A DNA stretch of 64,000 nt. Origin: Cyprinodon diabolis. Taxonomy: Eukaryota; Chordata; Actinopteri; Cyprinodontiformes; Cyprinodontidae. Numbering within the stretch: the first letter of the stretch is position 1; each line of letters begins with the position of its first letter. The position numbers were made by a program, and so were the translations under genes. The notes beneath the pieces are model-generated. The model searched no databases and was not told where the DNA came from. It saw nothing but the letters and a program-made list of their open reading frames with translations. Shown here one piece after another: positions 53,259-63,051 of the stretch. Where the stretch lies: the NCBI GenBank assembly GCA_030533445.1, contig CM060082.1:41277817-41341816 (forward strand). Reading direction: 5' to 3'.

Positions 53259-54455
53259 TGGTTATTTTGATTTATCTTGGCAACATTCTGTGAACTATGT
53301 TTATTTTTTTTCCACTTCACAATTATCACACATATTTGAAAATAAAAAGTCTGGAGGTTGCAAAGAAAACATTTATGAGATGACAATAATTTTTGCAAAG
53401 TGATTATTCTATATTATAATAATTCCTTCTACTTTAACAATCCATTTGGAGTTATTAAGCAGATAAATCTGTAAACATTTGGAAAGCAGTGAGGATGAAG
53501 ATAAAGGACAGCAACTAAAATGTTTACTGGTATCCAGTGTTTCTAACAAAAGAAATGACAAAAACAGTAATTTGCATTAATACCAAAGTCCAACTCTCTG
53601 TGCAGGTGTTTTGTTTTTGTAATCTGAGCTTTACAGTTGTTCCGTTCGGCCCAGTCCTTCCATGCATGCTTATTAGTGAACTTGAGGTCCAAAAGAACAA
53701 AACATATTTATTGTCCCCAAAAAAAAACATAAACTCCTCCTTCCCACAGGATACACCCCCACCCACAAGCCACAAACATCTGGCTCTGGTCTGCATCTGT
53801 ATGTCCGGTGACTCTGCAGCACTACCAGGTAGTGCTCCTCTATCAGCACTACCATGAAATCAGGGTGGACCCTTTAAATTTGAGCATGTTCTCTTATCAA
53901 ATACCAAAATCCTTATTGTGTCCATATGTAACTTTAATAAATGTGTCACAGCTGAACCACCGATTCCATATATCAACTTTGTAGAACTTAAACATATTTC
54001 AATCATCGTTAAGTTTAAGGAGACTAAAATAAAGCTGCTTGCTGGAACACCATTACCCTCCTACAGCGCTCTCTCTCTCTGCGATGTTTACTCACCCTGC
54101 TTGATTTATTCATGCTGATTCACTAACAAACAAAAGAGGAGTAATATGCAAAGGGAGTCTGAAAGGATTATCAACATTTCTGATTATCCTTAAAACATGC
54201 AAACCAATCTCAACCTATTTTTCCCCCCTGTGCTTTTATTCATGTTTCCCCATGCTTGCACAGATGTACAACACAGATATGGACCTATATATTTAATATA
54301 AATATGCAAAGCTGTTCAGGGAAATATAAAAAAGACCAGCCTCTTCTCCCTACATATTATGGTCTTATCCCTGATTCAGCTCTTCATTTAGACTCTTTCA
54401 ACACACTTCTTTTCACTTTTAACAGTATATTTTACAAAGAAACACAGAAAATACA
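53259..54455. other. No gene recognised
   Basis: ORFs 53524-53857 on both strands and 53918-54459 (plus) have no motif. Confidence 0.5.
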
Positions 54456-54459
54456 TTAA

Positions 54460-55378
54460 AGGAATAGTACACCCAAAACATGATTAGCCCTCATTTTCTA
54501 CTCACCCCCATGCTGAACAACACTCTGGAGTACTTTTTTGATATCTCAAATGCATCTGGAGATCTGGGAGGCTTCTTGCTGTCTGCTGACATTCAAATAA
54601 TGGAGGTCTATGGAGCCCGAGGCAGAAAGGTCCATAAAAGTCCACAAAAAACGTGTCAATATTCCTCCATACTGCTCGTCCAATGTATTCCAAGTGTCCT
54701 GAGTGGGTAGCGTCCATAATTTACTCGAAACGAAGTCATTTAGAATGTTTTTAGAGCATAAACAGTAGTGTATAGGATTTCCTAAAAGCGCGCGCCTGCG
54801 AGTTCACGAGCCTCCGGAAACCAGACCAAACCAGATGAAAGTGCGCATTCAGCGTCTGCTCTGCCGATAATGCAAGCGTAGAAGAAGAAATGTGCTGTTT
54901 ACCTGTGCAAAGAAAGAAACAAGGAAAGAAAAATGTCTGAGGACTTCAGTGTTGAGGAAGAGCATGAGTTCTTTGCCGAGCTGAATGCGCACTTTCATCT
55001 GGTTTGGTCTGCCGCGGTTTCCGTAGGCTCGTGAACTCGCAGGCACGAGCTTTTAGGAAATCCTATACACTACTGTTTATGCTCTAAAAACATTCTAAAT
55101 GACTTCGTTTCGAGTAAATTATGGACGCTACCCACTCAGGACACTTGGAATACATTGGACGTGCAGTATGGAGGAATATTGACACGTTTTTTGTGGACTT
55201 TTATGGACCTTTCTGCCTCGGGCTCCATAGACCTCCATTATTTGAATGTCAGCAGACAGCAAGAAGCCTCCCAGATCTCCAGATGCATTTGAGATATCAA
55301 AAAAGTACTCCAGAGTGTTGTTCAGCATGGGGGTGAGTAGAAAATGAAGGCTAATCATGTTTTGGGTGTACTATTCCT
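54460..55378. mobile_element. Near-palindromic 919-bp TTAA-flanked element
   Basis: TTAA lies on both sides (54456-54459 and 55379-55382). The ends are AGGAATAGTACACCCAAAAC and its reverse complement. Arms of about 395 bp (54460-54852 and 54981-55378) are nearly identical in inverted orientation, with a few substitutions and a small indel near the GAGTTCACGAGCC block; the loop is about 128 bp. A TTAA target with AGG(G/A)ATAGTxCACCCAAA termini is a layout seen in fish Kolobok- or piggyBac-like MITEs; the exact superfamily is not settled by sequence reading. Mirror-image ORFs of 71-76 codons in the two arms (54480-54717, 55121-55358) arise from the palindrome. Confidence 0.85.
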
Positions 55379-55382
55379 TTAA

Positions 55383-56102
55383 ACTCTTTTTACTGCATTG
55401 TGTAGGGTCTCCCTGACAGCCATGCAGGAACTAGGGTTCGAACCCTACGTTGTGGGCAATGAAGGCATCCATTGAGAAAATGTTGCCAAGTCTAATGACC
55501 CCTTGTTCCTAGCTCTTATCCCTTCTCCTTACTCAGGGTCAACATTGCAAACACTATCCAGGGTAGGTGAGGAGCGCCGGACTGTTGGCTGAATCCAGAC
55601 AGACGATAGACTGATGGACATTATTAAGCAATTAACACAGAAATTATGCTGGCCAGATTGGGATTACAGCCCTATGGAATACAGTAGAACTACACAAACA
55701 AAAGTTACACTAACGTATAAACGGCTAAAGCTTATAGTTATAAAATCCAAAACATGTAAAGGTGTGTAGATTAGCACAAACTAAATCTCATGAAATAAGC
55801 TTTTTTCACTAAGCTCTGTGAGGTAGGCTGTACCTATACCTCCTGTCGTGCAAAAGATTATGGACAACTGTATAGCTTCTATTAACAGTTAAAAATGTCA
55901 GCCATAGACCCACCTTCTGCATGGCTTCAGCGTCCTTTAGAGATTGAAGGTATTTGAATCGAGCCTCACTGTAGAAATCCCTGATGGGAGCAGCCAAACA
56001 CATTCATCAGGGAACAACAAAACTGTTTGTTCAACTATGGCGCACCAAACCAAATCTTGTACCCTGTAAAAGTCCTCATTTGAGCTTTCTGATATTCTAT
56101 AT
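55383..56102. other. No gene recognised
   Basis: Two minus-strand ORFs (55809-56134) lack motifs; the first overlaps the Penelope-like fragment. Confidence 0.45.
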
Positions 56103-56220
56103 CTTTGTTTCTCAGTCATTCTGGTCATGGTCAAGCTTGAAAAAGTTCAGTCTAGGCAACTAGATGACAAGTTTTCTAGAAGACGTTTAGCCTCTCATCC
56201 AAGAGGCTCCTTCAGTTCTA
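56103..56220 (-). repeat. Penelope-like fragment with the best hammerhead-like core
   Basis: On the minus strand, CTGAAGGAGCCTCTTGGATG, then AGAGGCTAAACGTCTTC (56181-56215). This has a CTGAAGG core start, a five-pair stem (GCCTC/GAGGC) with a TTGGATG-type loop, TAAAC and GTC. The consensus hammerhead would read CTGATGA and GAAAC, so both halves are one or two changes away. The CAGTCATTCTGGTCATGGTC block follows, as in the other Penelope-like copies. Confidence 0.55.
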
Positions 56221-56254
56221 ACTAGTGGTGGAGAGCGCTAAGATTAATATACCA

Positions 56255-56550
56255 TTTTTCAGTGTAGTCCTGTTTCTCTGACTGTGACTGGCTGGATGTG
56301 CTCTCTTTCATCCTCTGACATGGGAGCTGGTTCGGAACTCGTCTGCCTGGCTGTGTGTTTTCCTCTCCACTGTCGCTACAAGCATGCTTAGTGTGAGGGA
56401 TTGCCTTGGAGTCAGTGAGTCGATGCAATCAACTGGTTTTCCTAAGATAGAAAACTTTGAATCAATCTGACTGGATGATCTGGTTGAACTGTAAAGTGCC
56501 TTGAGACGACGTGTTATGAATTGGCGCTATAGAAATAAACTGAATTGAAT
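56255..56550 (+). repeat. Dispersed repeat, family B (internally deleted copy)
   Basis: GTGTAGTCCTGTTTCTCTGA through GCCTGGCTGTGTGTT joins directly to TTCCTCTCCACTGTCGCTAC, skipping about 165 bp present in 39598-40082. It ends GGCGCTATAGAAATAAACTG, AATTGAATT. Confidence 0.8.
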
Positions 56551-56981
56551 TATACTGTAGGACTAACAAAGAAATTAGAAAAAGAGGCTTAAATGCCTCC
56601 CCTGGGATTAGCCAAGGAGGTCACCTGGGGGGTGTTAATGGTTGTTAGGGGGTTCTGATGAGTCGTCAACTCCCTGGTCAGAGTGGTTTTGATAACATGC
56701 CTCATTGAAATGGGAGTCAGGTGAGGGCAGGTGAGAGGTGAATCATAAGGTTATTGTTCCTCTAAGCGTTTTGTACGTACTAACAGACAGACTGACAGGT
56801 TATGTTTAAGACCACCTCCTCTGCTGAGTGATGGTTTTTCCAGGTTAACAAAGATGGCTTCTTTAACCCCTCACTCAAACCATCTTTCTTCCTTGGCCAG
56901 AATATGGATGTTGTCGTCCTCAAACAAGGTTCCTTTAGCCTTCAGGTGTAGGTGAACAGCTTTGTTCATTTTTAAACATCT
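56551..56981. other. No gene recognised
   Basis: Contains a duplicated word, AGGTGAGGGCAGGTGAGAGG. Otherwise nothing. Confidence 0.45.
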
Positions 56982-57195
56982 AAAATATTCTTTCTGTCAT
57001 GATTTTGTGGACATTAAGGTCTAAAAAGAAGCATCATCTCCTGGTCAGACCCTGTAATTCAGTGAAAGGATGGAGACAGATTAAAAAAATATGCATGACC
57101 ATGAGAAGGCCAGTGGCTGGAAGTTGGAGGTGATTTTGCTGCTATCCAGCTGGCTTGACTGCGGAGGGCCATTTTGAATGGCTGCCACTGTAGTA
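56982..57195 (-). repeat. Dispersed repeat, family C (copy 2, minus)
   Basis: It is the reverse complement of 25737-25990: AAACATCTAAAATATTCTTT, CTGTCATGA, CCTGTAATTCAGTGAAAGG, GGCCAGTGGCTGGAAGTTGG, and GAATGGCTGCCA at the far end. Confidence 0.65.
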
Positions 57196-58404
57196 GCATA
57201 AATAGTACTTTTATTTTGTTAATTTCCTCCCTGCTCTAATATTCTTCACACAAACAGAATAAAAAGAGAGGATCTAGTTTATACTGATGTAATGATGTGG
57301 CTCAGACTTGGCTCTAAGGTTATTGGAAAAGCAAACTGGTTCTTTTACAGAACCATATTGGCTCTAAAGCACCGGCTCTGAATAAGAACTGGAACCTTGT
57401 ATGGGGAAAAGCCCTATGAGAGCACTAATTCCATAAAGGTTAACACCCAATCTCACAATCCTCCCTTCTTCATCCTCAAAGCTGCAGTAAAGTATCCCGT
57501 AGCCCGAGGCTGCAATTTCTCTAGGAGCTCTATAAAATATTGGGCTCTCCGTCTGCAGGAACATTAGCCACACTTCATTTGCATAACACAATGCAATAAC
57601 AAATGCAATATGACAACATCGCATCCACAAATAAAGCACGATGAAAATATACATCACACAAAAACAGCTACTTTAAAAGGGTTTGGTATTTATTTATACT
57701 ACTAATACCGCTTCTGATTAATGCCTGCACACATAATATAACCTGTTCATACCGCGGCATATTTTTTCTTTGTCCTTTCAAATGGCCACAACAGAGACAA
57801 CACAAATGAAAAATAGTCATATTACAAAATGGCTACAAGATGTTTTTCTCTTTAGAAGGTATTACTTCTCCTTTTTAGCTGAAGCATTGTTTTCAGTATC
57901 AAACTTTTTCAGGATTACCTATAATTTATGAGTGAAGAAGAGGTTCAGAGGAAGACAGACTGATCCAATGAAACGGTGTCATGTCCAAGACCAAAAGTAT
58001 TTACATTTCAAACCAACCTTAAAAGACTACACCATGGGAATAAACAACTATAATAATTACTTCAATCTGTAAGACAGTCAATCCTTCTCTTTAAAAACTT
58101 GTCAATTAATGATGTGATTTTTGATAACAAGATTTATTTATTTTTTGTGGATTATGTTCCAATAAAAGAGAAAAATTCCTCAAATAATCTAGATTTTCTC
58201 ATTCCCTGAATGAGGATATTAATTCTGGCAGAGGAGGATGCCTTTACAAACATCTTTCAATAAATCAAATAGAGTTCTCCCAGGCTAACTCATACCTACA
58301 ATCAGTGTGCGAAATACCTATCAATATTTGGGGGGGTCCCCCACTCCTGATTGTTTCGCAATACCGATCCAAATTTTCTCCATATGCAGTAGGCCTATAA
58401 CATT
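57196..58404. other. No gene recognised
   Basis: The minus-strand ORF 57364-57657 (97 codons) has no recognisable domain. The rest is AT-rich. Confidence 0.45.
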
Positions 58405-58710
58405 TCAAAGTCAAAGTCAGCTTTAATGTCAATTCTTCACATCTCTCTCTTTCACACGTACATGTCCTGCTTTAATTCCGATTCTGACGAATGAAACTGG
58501 GTCGAATTTGTCCAGAGGAGGTCCACAAACAGGAGTGAAGACCTCCTGTCTTCGTGCAATCTGTTCCGCATTGCCCGTGTTATTAACTGCGGAAAAGCAC
58601 ATGGCTAATTTGTATACGCGAACTGGATTGGCTGGCTCCACTTCGCAAAAAACAGAGCATATTTGTAAATAAAGGTTTTGAATTTTAATACTGGACATGT
58701 TGAGATTAAA
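58405..58710 (-). repeat. Possible LINE 3' fragment (minus)
   Basis: TTTCAAAGTCAAAGTCAGCT, TTAATGTCAATTCTTCACAT is similar to the tail of the 27043-29222 LINE (CAAAGTCAAAAAGCCTTTATTGTC). The adjoining minus-strand ORF 58429-58698 has no recognised domain. The upstream extent is uncertain. Confidence 0.35.
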
Positions 58711-58768
58711 AACATTTTAGTGACCATTAGTGACAAAAAATATTTTATTTTTTATTTTTTTGACACAT

Positions 58769-59177
58769 GAGCATGAGTTCTTTACCGAGCTGAATGCGCA
58801 CTTTCATCTGGTTTGGTCTGCCGCGGTTTCCGTAGACTCGTGAACGCGCTTTTAGGAAATCCTATACACTACTGTTTATGCTCTAAAAACATTCTAAATG
58901 ACTTCGTTTCGAGTAAATTATGGACGCTACCCACTCAGGACACTTGGAATACATTGGACGAGCAGTATGGAGGAATATTGACACGTTTTTTGTGGACTTT
59001 TATGGACCTTTCTGCCTCGGGCGCTGGGGACCTCCATTATTTGAATGTCAGCAGACAGCAAGAAGCCTCCCAGATCTCCAGATGCATTTGAGATATCAAA
59101 AAAGTACTCCAGAGTGTTGTTCAGCATGGGGGTGAGTAGAAAATGAGGGCTAATCATGTTTTGGGTGTACTATTCCT
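58769..59177. mobile_element. One-armed copy of the palindromic TTAA element
   Basis: It matches the loop end and right arm of 54460-55378, from GAGCATGAGTTCTTTACCGA to the terminus GGTGTACTATTCCT, followed by TTAA at 59178-59181. Identity is very high; the clearest difference is GGCGCTGGGGACC for GGCTCCATAGACC near 59019-59031, plus a short deletion near 58845. The left arm is missing, leaving only one TTAA. Confidence 0.85.
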
Positions 59178-59330
59178 TTAAGTGAGCACCTATGCTTGAA
59201 ATAAAGCTTAGTAAACTCAAGAAATATTTAACTAGCATATACATAAGATACACACATACATATATAAAGCACTTAAAAGAGCTATTCAAGTGCAGAATAT
59301 AGCCTTGTCCACTGTTGCTATATCAAATAA

Positions 59331-59362
59331 AATTACTCAAAGTGTAAACACTTTGAGTAATT
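59331..59362. repeat. Perfect 15-bp inverted repeat, 2-nt spacer
   Basis: AATTACTCAAAGTGT and ACACTTTGAGTAATT are separated by AA. It could be a hairpin or cruciform or a chance palindrome; no terminator role is implied in a eukaryote. Confidence 0.85.
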
Positions 59363-60509
59363 CAAGTATTTCTTGTCCCTTTGCATTTCCTGCTGGGCTC
59401 AGGCTATACTTCCCGACTGCCTTTCTCAGTGAGGTTGCCCATCATACCATATTATGTGTCACTTTAAATACACCTCTGTGGACGGTTCATTTCATGGTCA
59501 CTTGAATATACAAGGCGTGTAGGATTTAACGCCTTATTGTGTCACTTGCTGTGTAGCTCAGCTGCAGGTTGAGCTCAGACTGGCTTAGTGGAGAAGTGTT
59601 CCTCCTTTACCTCCCCATGCCCTGCCTACCCCTCCATGTTTCTGAGCTCCTCAGAGGGCAGGTGTGTGAGTCGCCCCCACTCCTCTGCGCCTTTAAACAC
59701 CTTGTGCACACACGATCCACACAAACCCCTAAAGGTGCTCAAGTTGCTCGAATTAGAGACCGGTAAAAGATCTATCAGCAGGAAAATCGCGAGGTAATGA
59801 CATACTTAACTCCCTGGTGTGTGTGCTTCTGTGTGTGCCGGCACATTCATGTGGGCTTTCTCTCATTCTCACATGTGCACGAAATACTGCCAAGGTAACC
59901 CCCCGTCCCCCTTCCTTCCCCATCAACGCCCCAACTTTTGCCTCGCCTCATTTGCTTCATGGTGAAGGGGCTGATTAAATATTTAAAGTATGGAGTGCTT
60001 TCCCTTGGCATCAGGTGTAATTCACCCCTGTAATCTCGGATAGCCTGGTGCACAGCACAGTAATTATAGGAGAGTTAACAGCGTGAGGTGGAGAGGGGGG
60101 GACCCTACGACAGGCAAGGCTTTGTTGTAAATGTGGGCTTATGGTTTTATAGGCCGTCCCTGACTTCATTCTATGCTGTAAGAAGGCATGTGACCTGTCT
60201 GATGTTGTGTTTGAAGGTGGAGGATTTTTCCAATAGTTATTGAACATTAAGAAGGAATAGATTCAGTTCATTAATAATTTACGCCACGATGGATGTGCAG
60301 CAAGCCCTAGATGTTTGATCTTCTCTTAGTTCAAACTCTTAATACTAAATTTAAACATGTTCAAACATGTTTTCAGACAGAAAGACAGACAGACAGATAG
60401 ATAGAGCACAGTAATAGGGGTCATAGAATGCAAAACCGAGTTTCCATTGTCATACATGAATAATGATAGTTCATTGGGTGAAATGGACGTACAGGGAAGT
60501 TCAAACTCC
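59363..60509. other. No gene; possible conserved non-coding segment
   Basis: 59925-60240 has balanced composition, a TAATTA core (60059-60064, in CAGTAATTATAGG) and no repeat signature. It stands out from the surrounding repeats. Short ORFs 59569-59797 and 59847-60247 are not convincing. Confidence 0.35.
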
Positions 60510-60517
60510 ATCAACAC

Positions 60518-61038
60518 CTAGCCTCGTGAGACCATCCTGATCTCGCGAGCTTTCAAGGTTTCACTCGCAGATCAGTCTGGAGACTCTCTGTTAAAGAAAA
60601 TTTGGAGCCGTTCACCAAACGAACGTCCAATCAGCGTTGGCTTTGAGGCGGGTTGAGGTGTGACGCAATGAAAAGCGCGACAGTTCAGTCTAAAGAACAT
60701 GGCGGCTTAAGCCAATGAAACTAGGGTTACCGTGGCTATCGAGCAAGTTTTATCGGAATTACAGAGTATTTCTTCACTGGAGGCTTTTCTCAGAGGAAAA
60801 GATGTTTTTACTCTTCTCCCGACTGGTTTCAGCAAGAGTAGCCTGGCTTGTAGTTGTGTTTTTGTCGTCGCTCTGTTAGTACGTCATATGCTTCGTTGAT
60901 CTGATTGGTGTATTTGGCCCGTCTATCACCAACATAGGCCAATCAGCTAACCTGTATTTTCGCCCCTTCCCAAAATTACTTCAACGGAAGGTTTCCAGAT
61001 GGATATGCGGAGCAAATCCATCTGGCGGAGTCAGGTTA
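60518..61038 (+). mobile_element. hAT-like non-autonomous element carrying a helicase fragment (copy 3)
   Basis: It starts CTAGCCTCGTGAGACCATCC and ends GGCGGAGTCAGGTTA, with exact 8-bp TSDs ATCAACAC (60510-60517 and 61039-61046). It has CTCGCGAG near 60543, a CCAAT box near 60628, the coding fragment from 60699, CCAATCAG near 60939, and an intact terminal hairpin CCAGATGGAT...ATCCATCTGG at 60996-61025. Confidence 0.85.
60699..60850 (+). pseudogene. RecQ/DEAD-like helicase N-terminal fragment (copy 3)
   Basis: This copy retains the ancestral start, ATGGCGGCT, in good context (GAACATGGC), but the fourth codon is TAA where copy 2 has TCA. A 24-bp in-frame deletion between two CTG words removes the KEEQNTAL part, and the Walker A glycine is serine (GFSKS). 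Together the three copies show the original frame began MAASADETSVSVAIEQ and ran into the Walker A loop. Confidence 0.7.
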
Positions 61039-61046
61039 ATCAACAC

Positions 61047-61411
61047 TCCTTTCTCTGCAAATCTCACAATTCTAAACTTCCACCATAAAACGGGAGAATC
61101 CAAACAAAGCCCAGAGTTGACGTAAACTCGGGAATGTTGCCTTTTTTGGTTCTGGCCTGTACTTTCATCACGCCCTGAAATTTACATTCAGACCAGCCCA
61201 CTGGTTCACTGGCCCAAGAGAGGGAGGGGGGCTAGGGTCCGGTAAAGCAGGGGGAGGAAGCACTGATATTTTTTTAGGTATGAAAAGTAGGACATGTCCG
61301 GAAAGAAGAGGACGTCTGGTCACCTTAACATATAAAAAATTTGATGTTTCAGTTAGTGAGTGCTTGTTGCTATGATGCGTCTTTGCTCAGCAGCTTTGCT
61401 CGTTGTTGTCA
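61047..61411. other. No gene recognised
   Basis: Includes a fragment resembling the ends of the 16266-17079 hAT (GGACATGTCCGG, GGACGTCTGGTCACC near 61291-61323), but only one end is visible. Confidence 0.4.
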
Positions 61412-61800
61412 GGATTTGGTTGTCGTGTGAGGACACAAATGCGCAGCTAGGGAGGCAGAGGTGAGTTTCTTGTGGATTTAATGAGGAGTTAACAAACAAC
61501 TGAGGCAGGAATCAAAAATCTAACAAGAAAAAAAAGTCAAACAAACCAAAACCAAGGAGACGTCTGTGGGAAACAATCAGGAGGAAGACTCCATGAGACG
61601 GAGTTGGAGGAAGTTTGACGAAGAACCAGCACTGAAGAACTGCACAGAGAGAGTTGTTATGGTAGACTGAAACAATGAGAGGACTAATGAGCAGATTGGG
61701 AGCAGGTGTGAACAGAGCAGAACAGGAAATGAGCTAGGGAAAAAAGAGAACACAAGAGGGCAGCAGAGGGCAACAAATAAAAAACCTGAGAACTGAAAAT
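61412..61800. repeat. Dispersed repeat, family D (divergent copy)
   Basis: GTGAGGACACAAATGCGCAG, GTGAGTTTCTTGTGGATTTA, ATGAGGAGTT, AACCAAGGAGACGTC and GGGAGCAGGTGTGAACAGAG, ACACAAGAGGGCAGCAG parallel 4765-5065 and 18945-19255 in order. Confidence 0.5.
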
Positions 61801-62030
61801 AACTAGAAAATACAACAAAATAAGATTTAAACCACTAAAACTAGAAAAGATGGAGCAAAGTAAAACTTAATACTCAAAAGAAAACATAACAGAACCAAGA
61901 CTGTGACTCTGAAAAATAACCAGAAAACACAACAAAATAAGAATTAAACCACTAAAACTAGAAAACATGGAGCAAAGAAAAAACGAATGCTCAAAAGAAA
62001 ACATAACAGGACCAGAACTATAACAGTTGG
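61796..62030 (+). repeat. Tandem duplication of a 117-bp unit
   Basis: AACTAGAAAATACAACAAAA at 61801 recurs as AACCAGAAAACACAACAAAA at 61918, and the following TAAACCACTAAAACTAGAAA, ATGGAGCAAAG and CAAAAGAAAACATAACAG blocks recur at the same offset. Two copies, moderately diverged. Confidence 0.85.
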
Positions 62031-62761
62031 AAACCAACCAATCGGCGCACAGCTCATCTAAATATTCATGAACATACCATAAAAGGAAGAAAACCTGTCC
62101 TTTCATTCTAGGGCCTTTAACCAGGCTTGAATTAGGGCTCATAGAACAGCAAATATGCCATTTTCAGCCCAACCAATGTTAGACACCCTATTCAGAGACC
62201 TGAAGGACCAGATACCCTATAGAATCATTCTATGAGCCATTTAAGATTGTCAGCAGGAAGCATTAGCTGCTCTAAGATTTCCTGGTCCTTGACGTTCGAC
62301 TTCCGGAAACACAGTTGGCCAACATCAGTAGATGACATTACAAACCCAATCAGCAATGACCGGAACTTCATACCAGACTTCAGGCAATGTGGATCCCATG
62401 CCTCTCCAGTCTTATCCAACAAAAATTATCTTTTTCTAAGACACTGAATTGTGGGTTTTCATTTTATATGATTAATAATCATAAAAAAAAAAATAAAAAG
62501 GTAAAGCTAAATATTTTAGTCTATGGGTAATTCATGTAAATAAATATATGCATTGCAGTTTTGAAAATGACATAAATTATTAAACCCTTTCTTGATATTT
62601 TAGAGGAGGACCATCGGAATCAGCTGCTTCCCTGAAGCTGGCAGACTCTGCCTCTGTCTCCCTTTTCTTCTTTAAAAACTTATGTTTTTATTTTTATGTG
62701 ATTTAGATTTTTTATTGTATATTTACCTAGCTCCTGAGTCAACTTTCATACCATAAACTTG
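62031..62761. other. No gene recognised
   Basis: Opposed short ORFs at 62225-62447 share a segment without motifs. Nothing else was seen. Confidence 0.45.
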
Positions 62762-63051
62762 CACTGCAAAAAATCGAAATCTAGATAAGTAATTTTTTCT
62801 TAAAATAAGTGCATTTGTTCTTGAATTGAGAAGGTTAGTGAGAAACCCTGCCAATGGAATGAGACAATTTACATGTAAAATAAGAAAATACAATTGTATT
62901 GTTGTATTTCAAGTGCATATTATCTAATTATCTTATTTTAAGAGTAAAAATACTAATTCAATTGGCAAATCATCTCATTTACCTACTCAAATTAAGGGTA
63001 AATGCACTTAATTTAAGAAATAGTTACTTATTTTAGATCGTTTTTCAAGTG
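62762..63051 (+). mobile_element. 290-bp MITE, family F (copy)
   Basis: CACTGCAAAAAATCGAAATC to ...AGATCGTTTTTCAAGTG is the same length and orientation as 30746-31035, with slightly degraded ends and TG in place of TA at both flanks (62760-62761, 63052-63053). Confidence 0.75.

Noticed and set aside
54480..54717. Opposed 71-76-codon ORFs repeated at 55121-55358 and 58920-59157
   Set aside because: Produced by the arms of the palindromic TTAA element. They recur because the arm recurs and have no recognisable domain.
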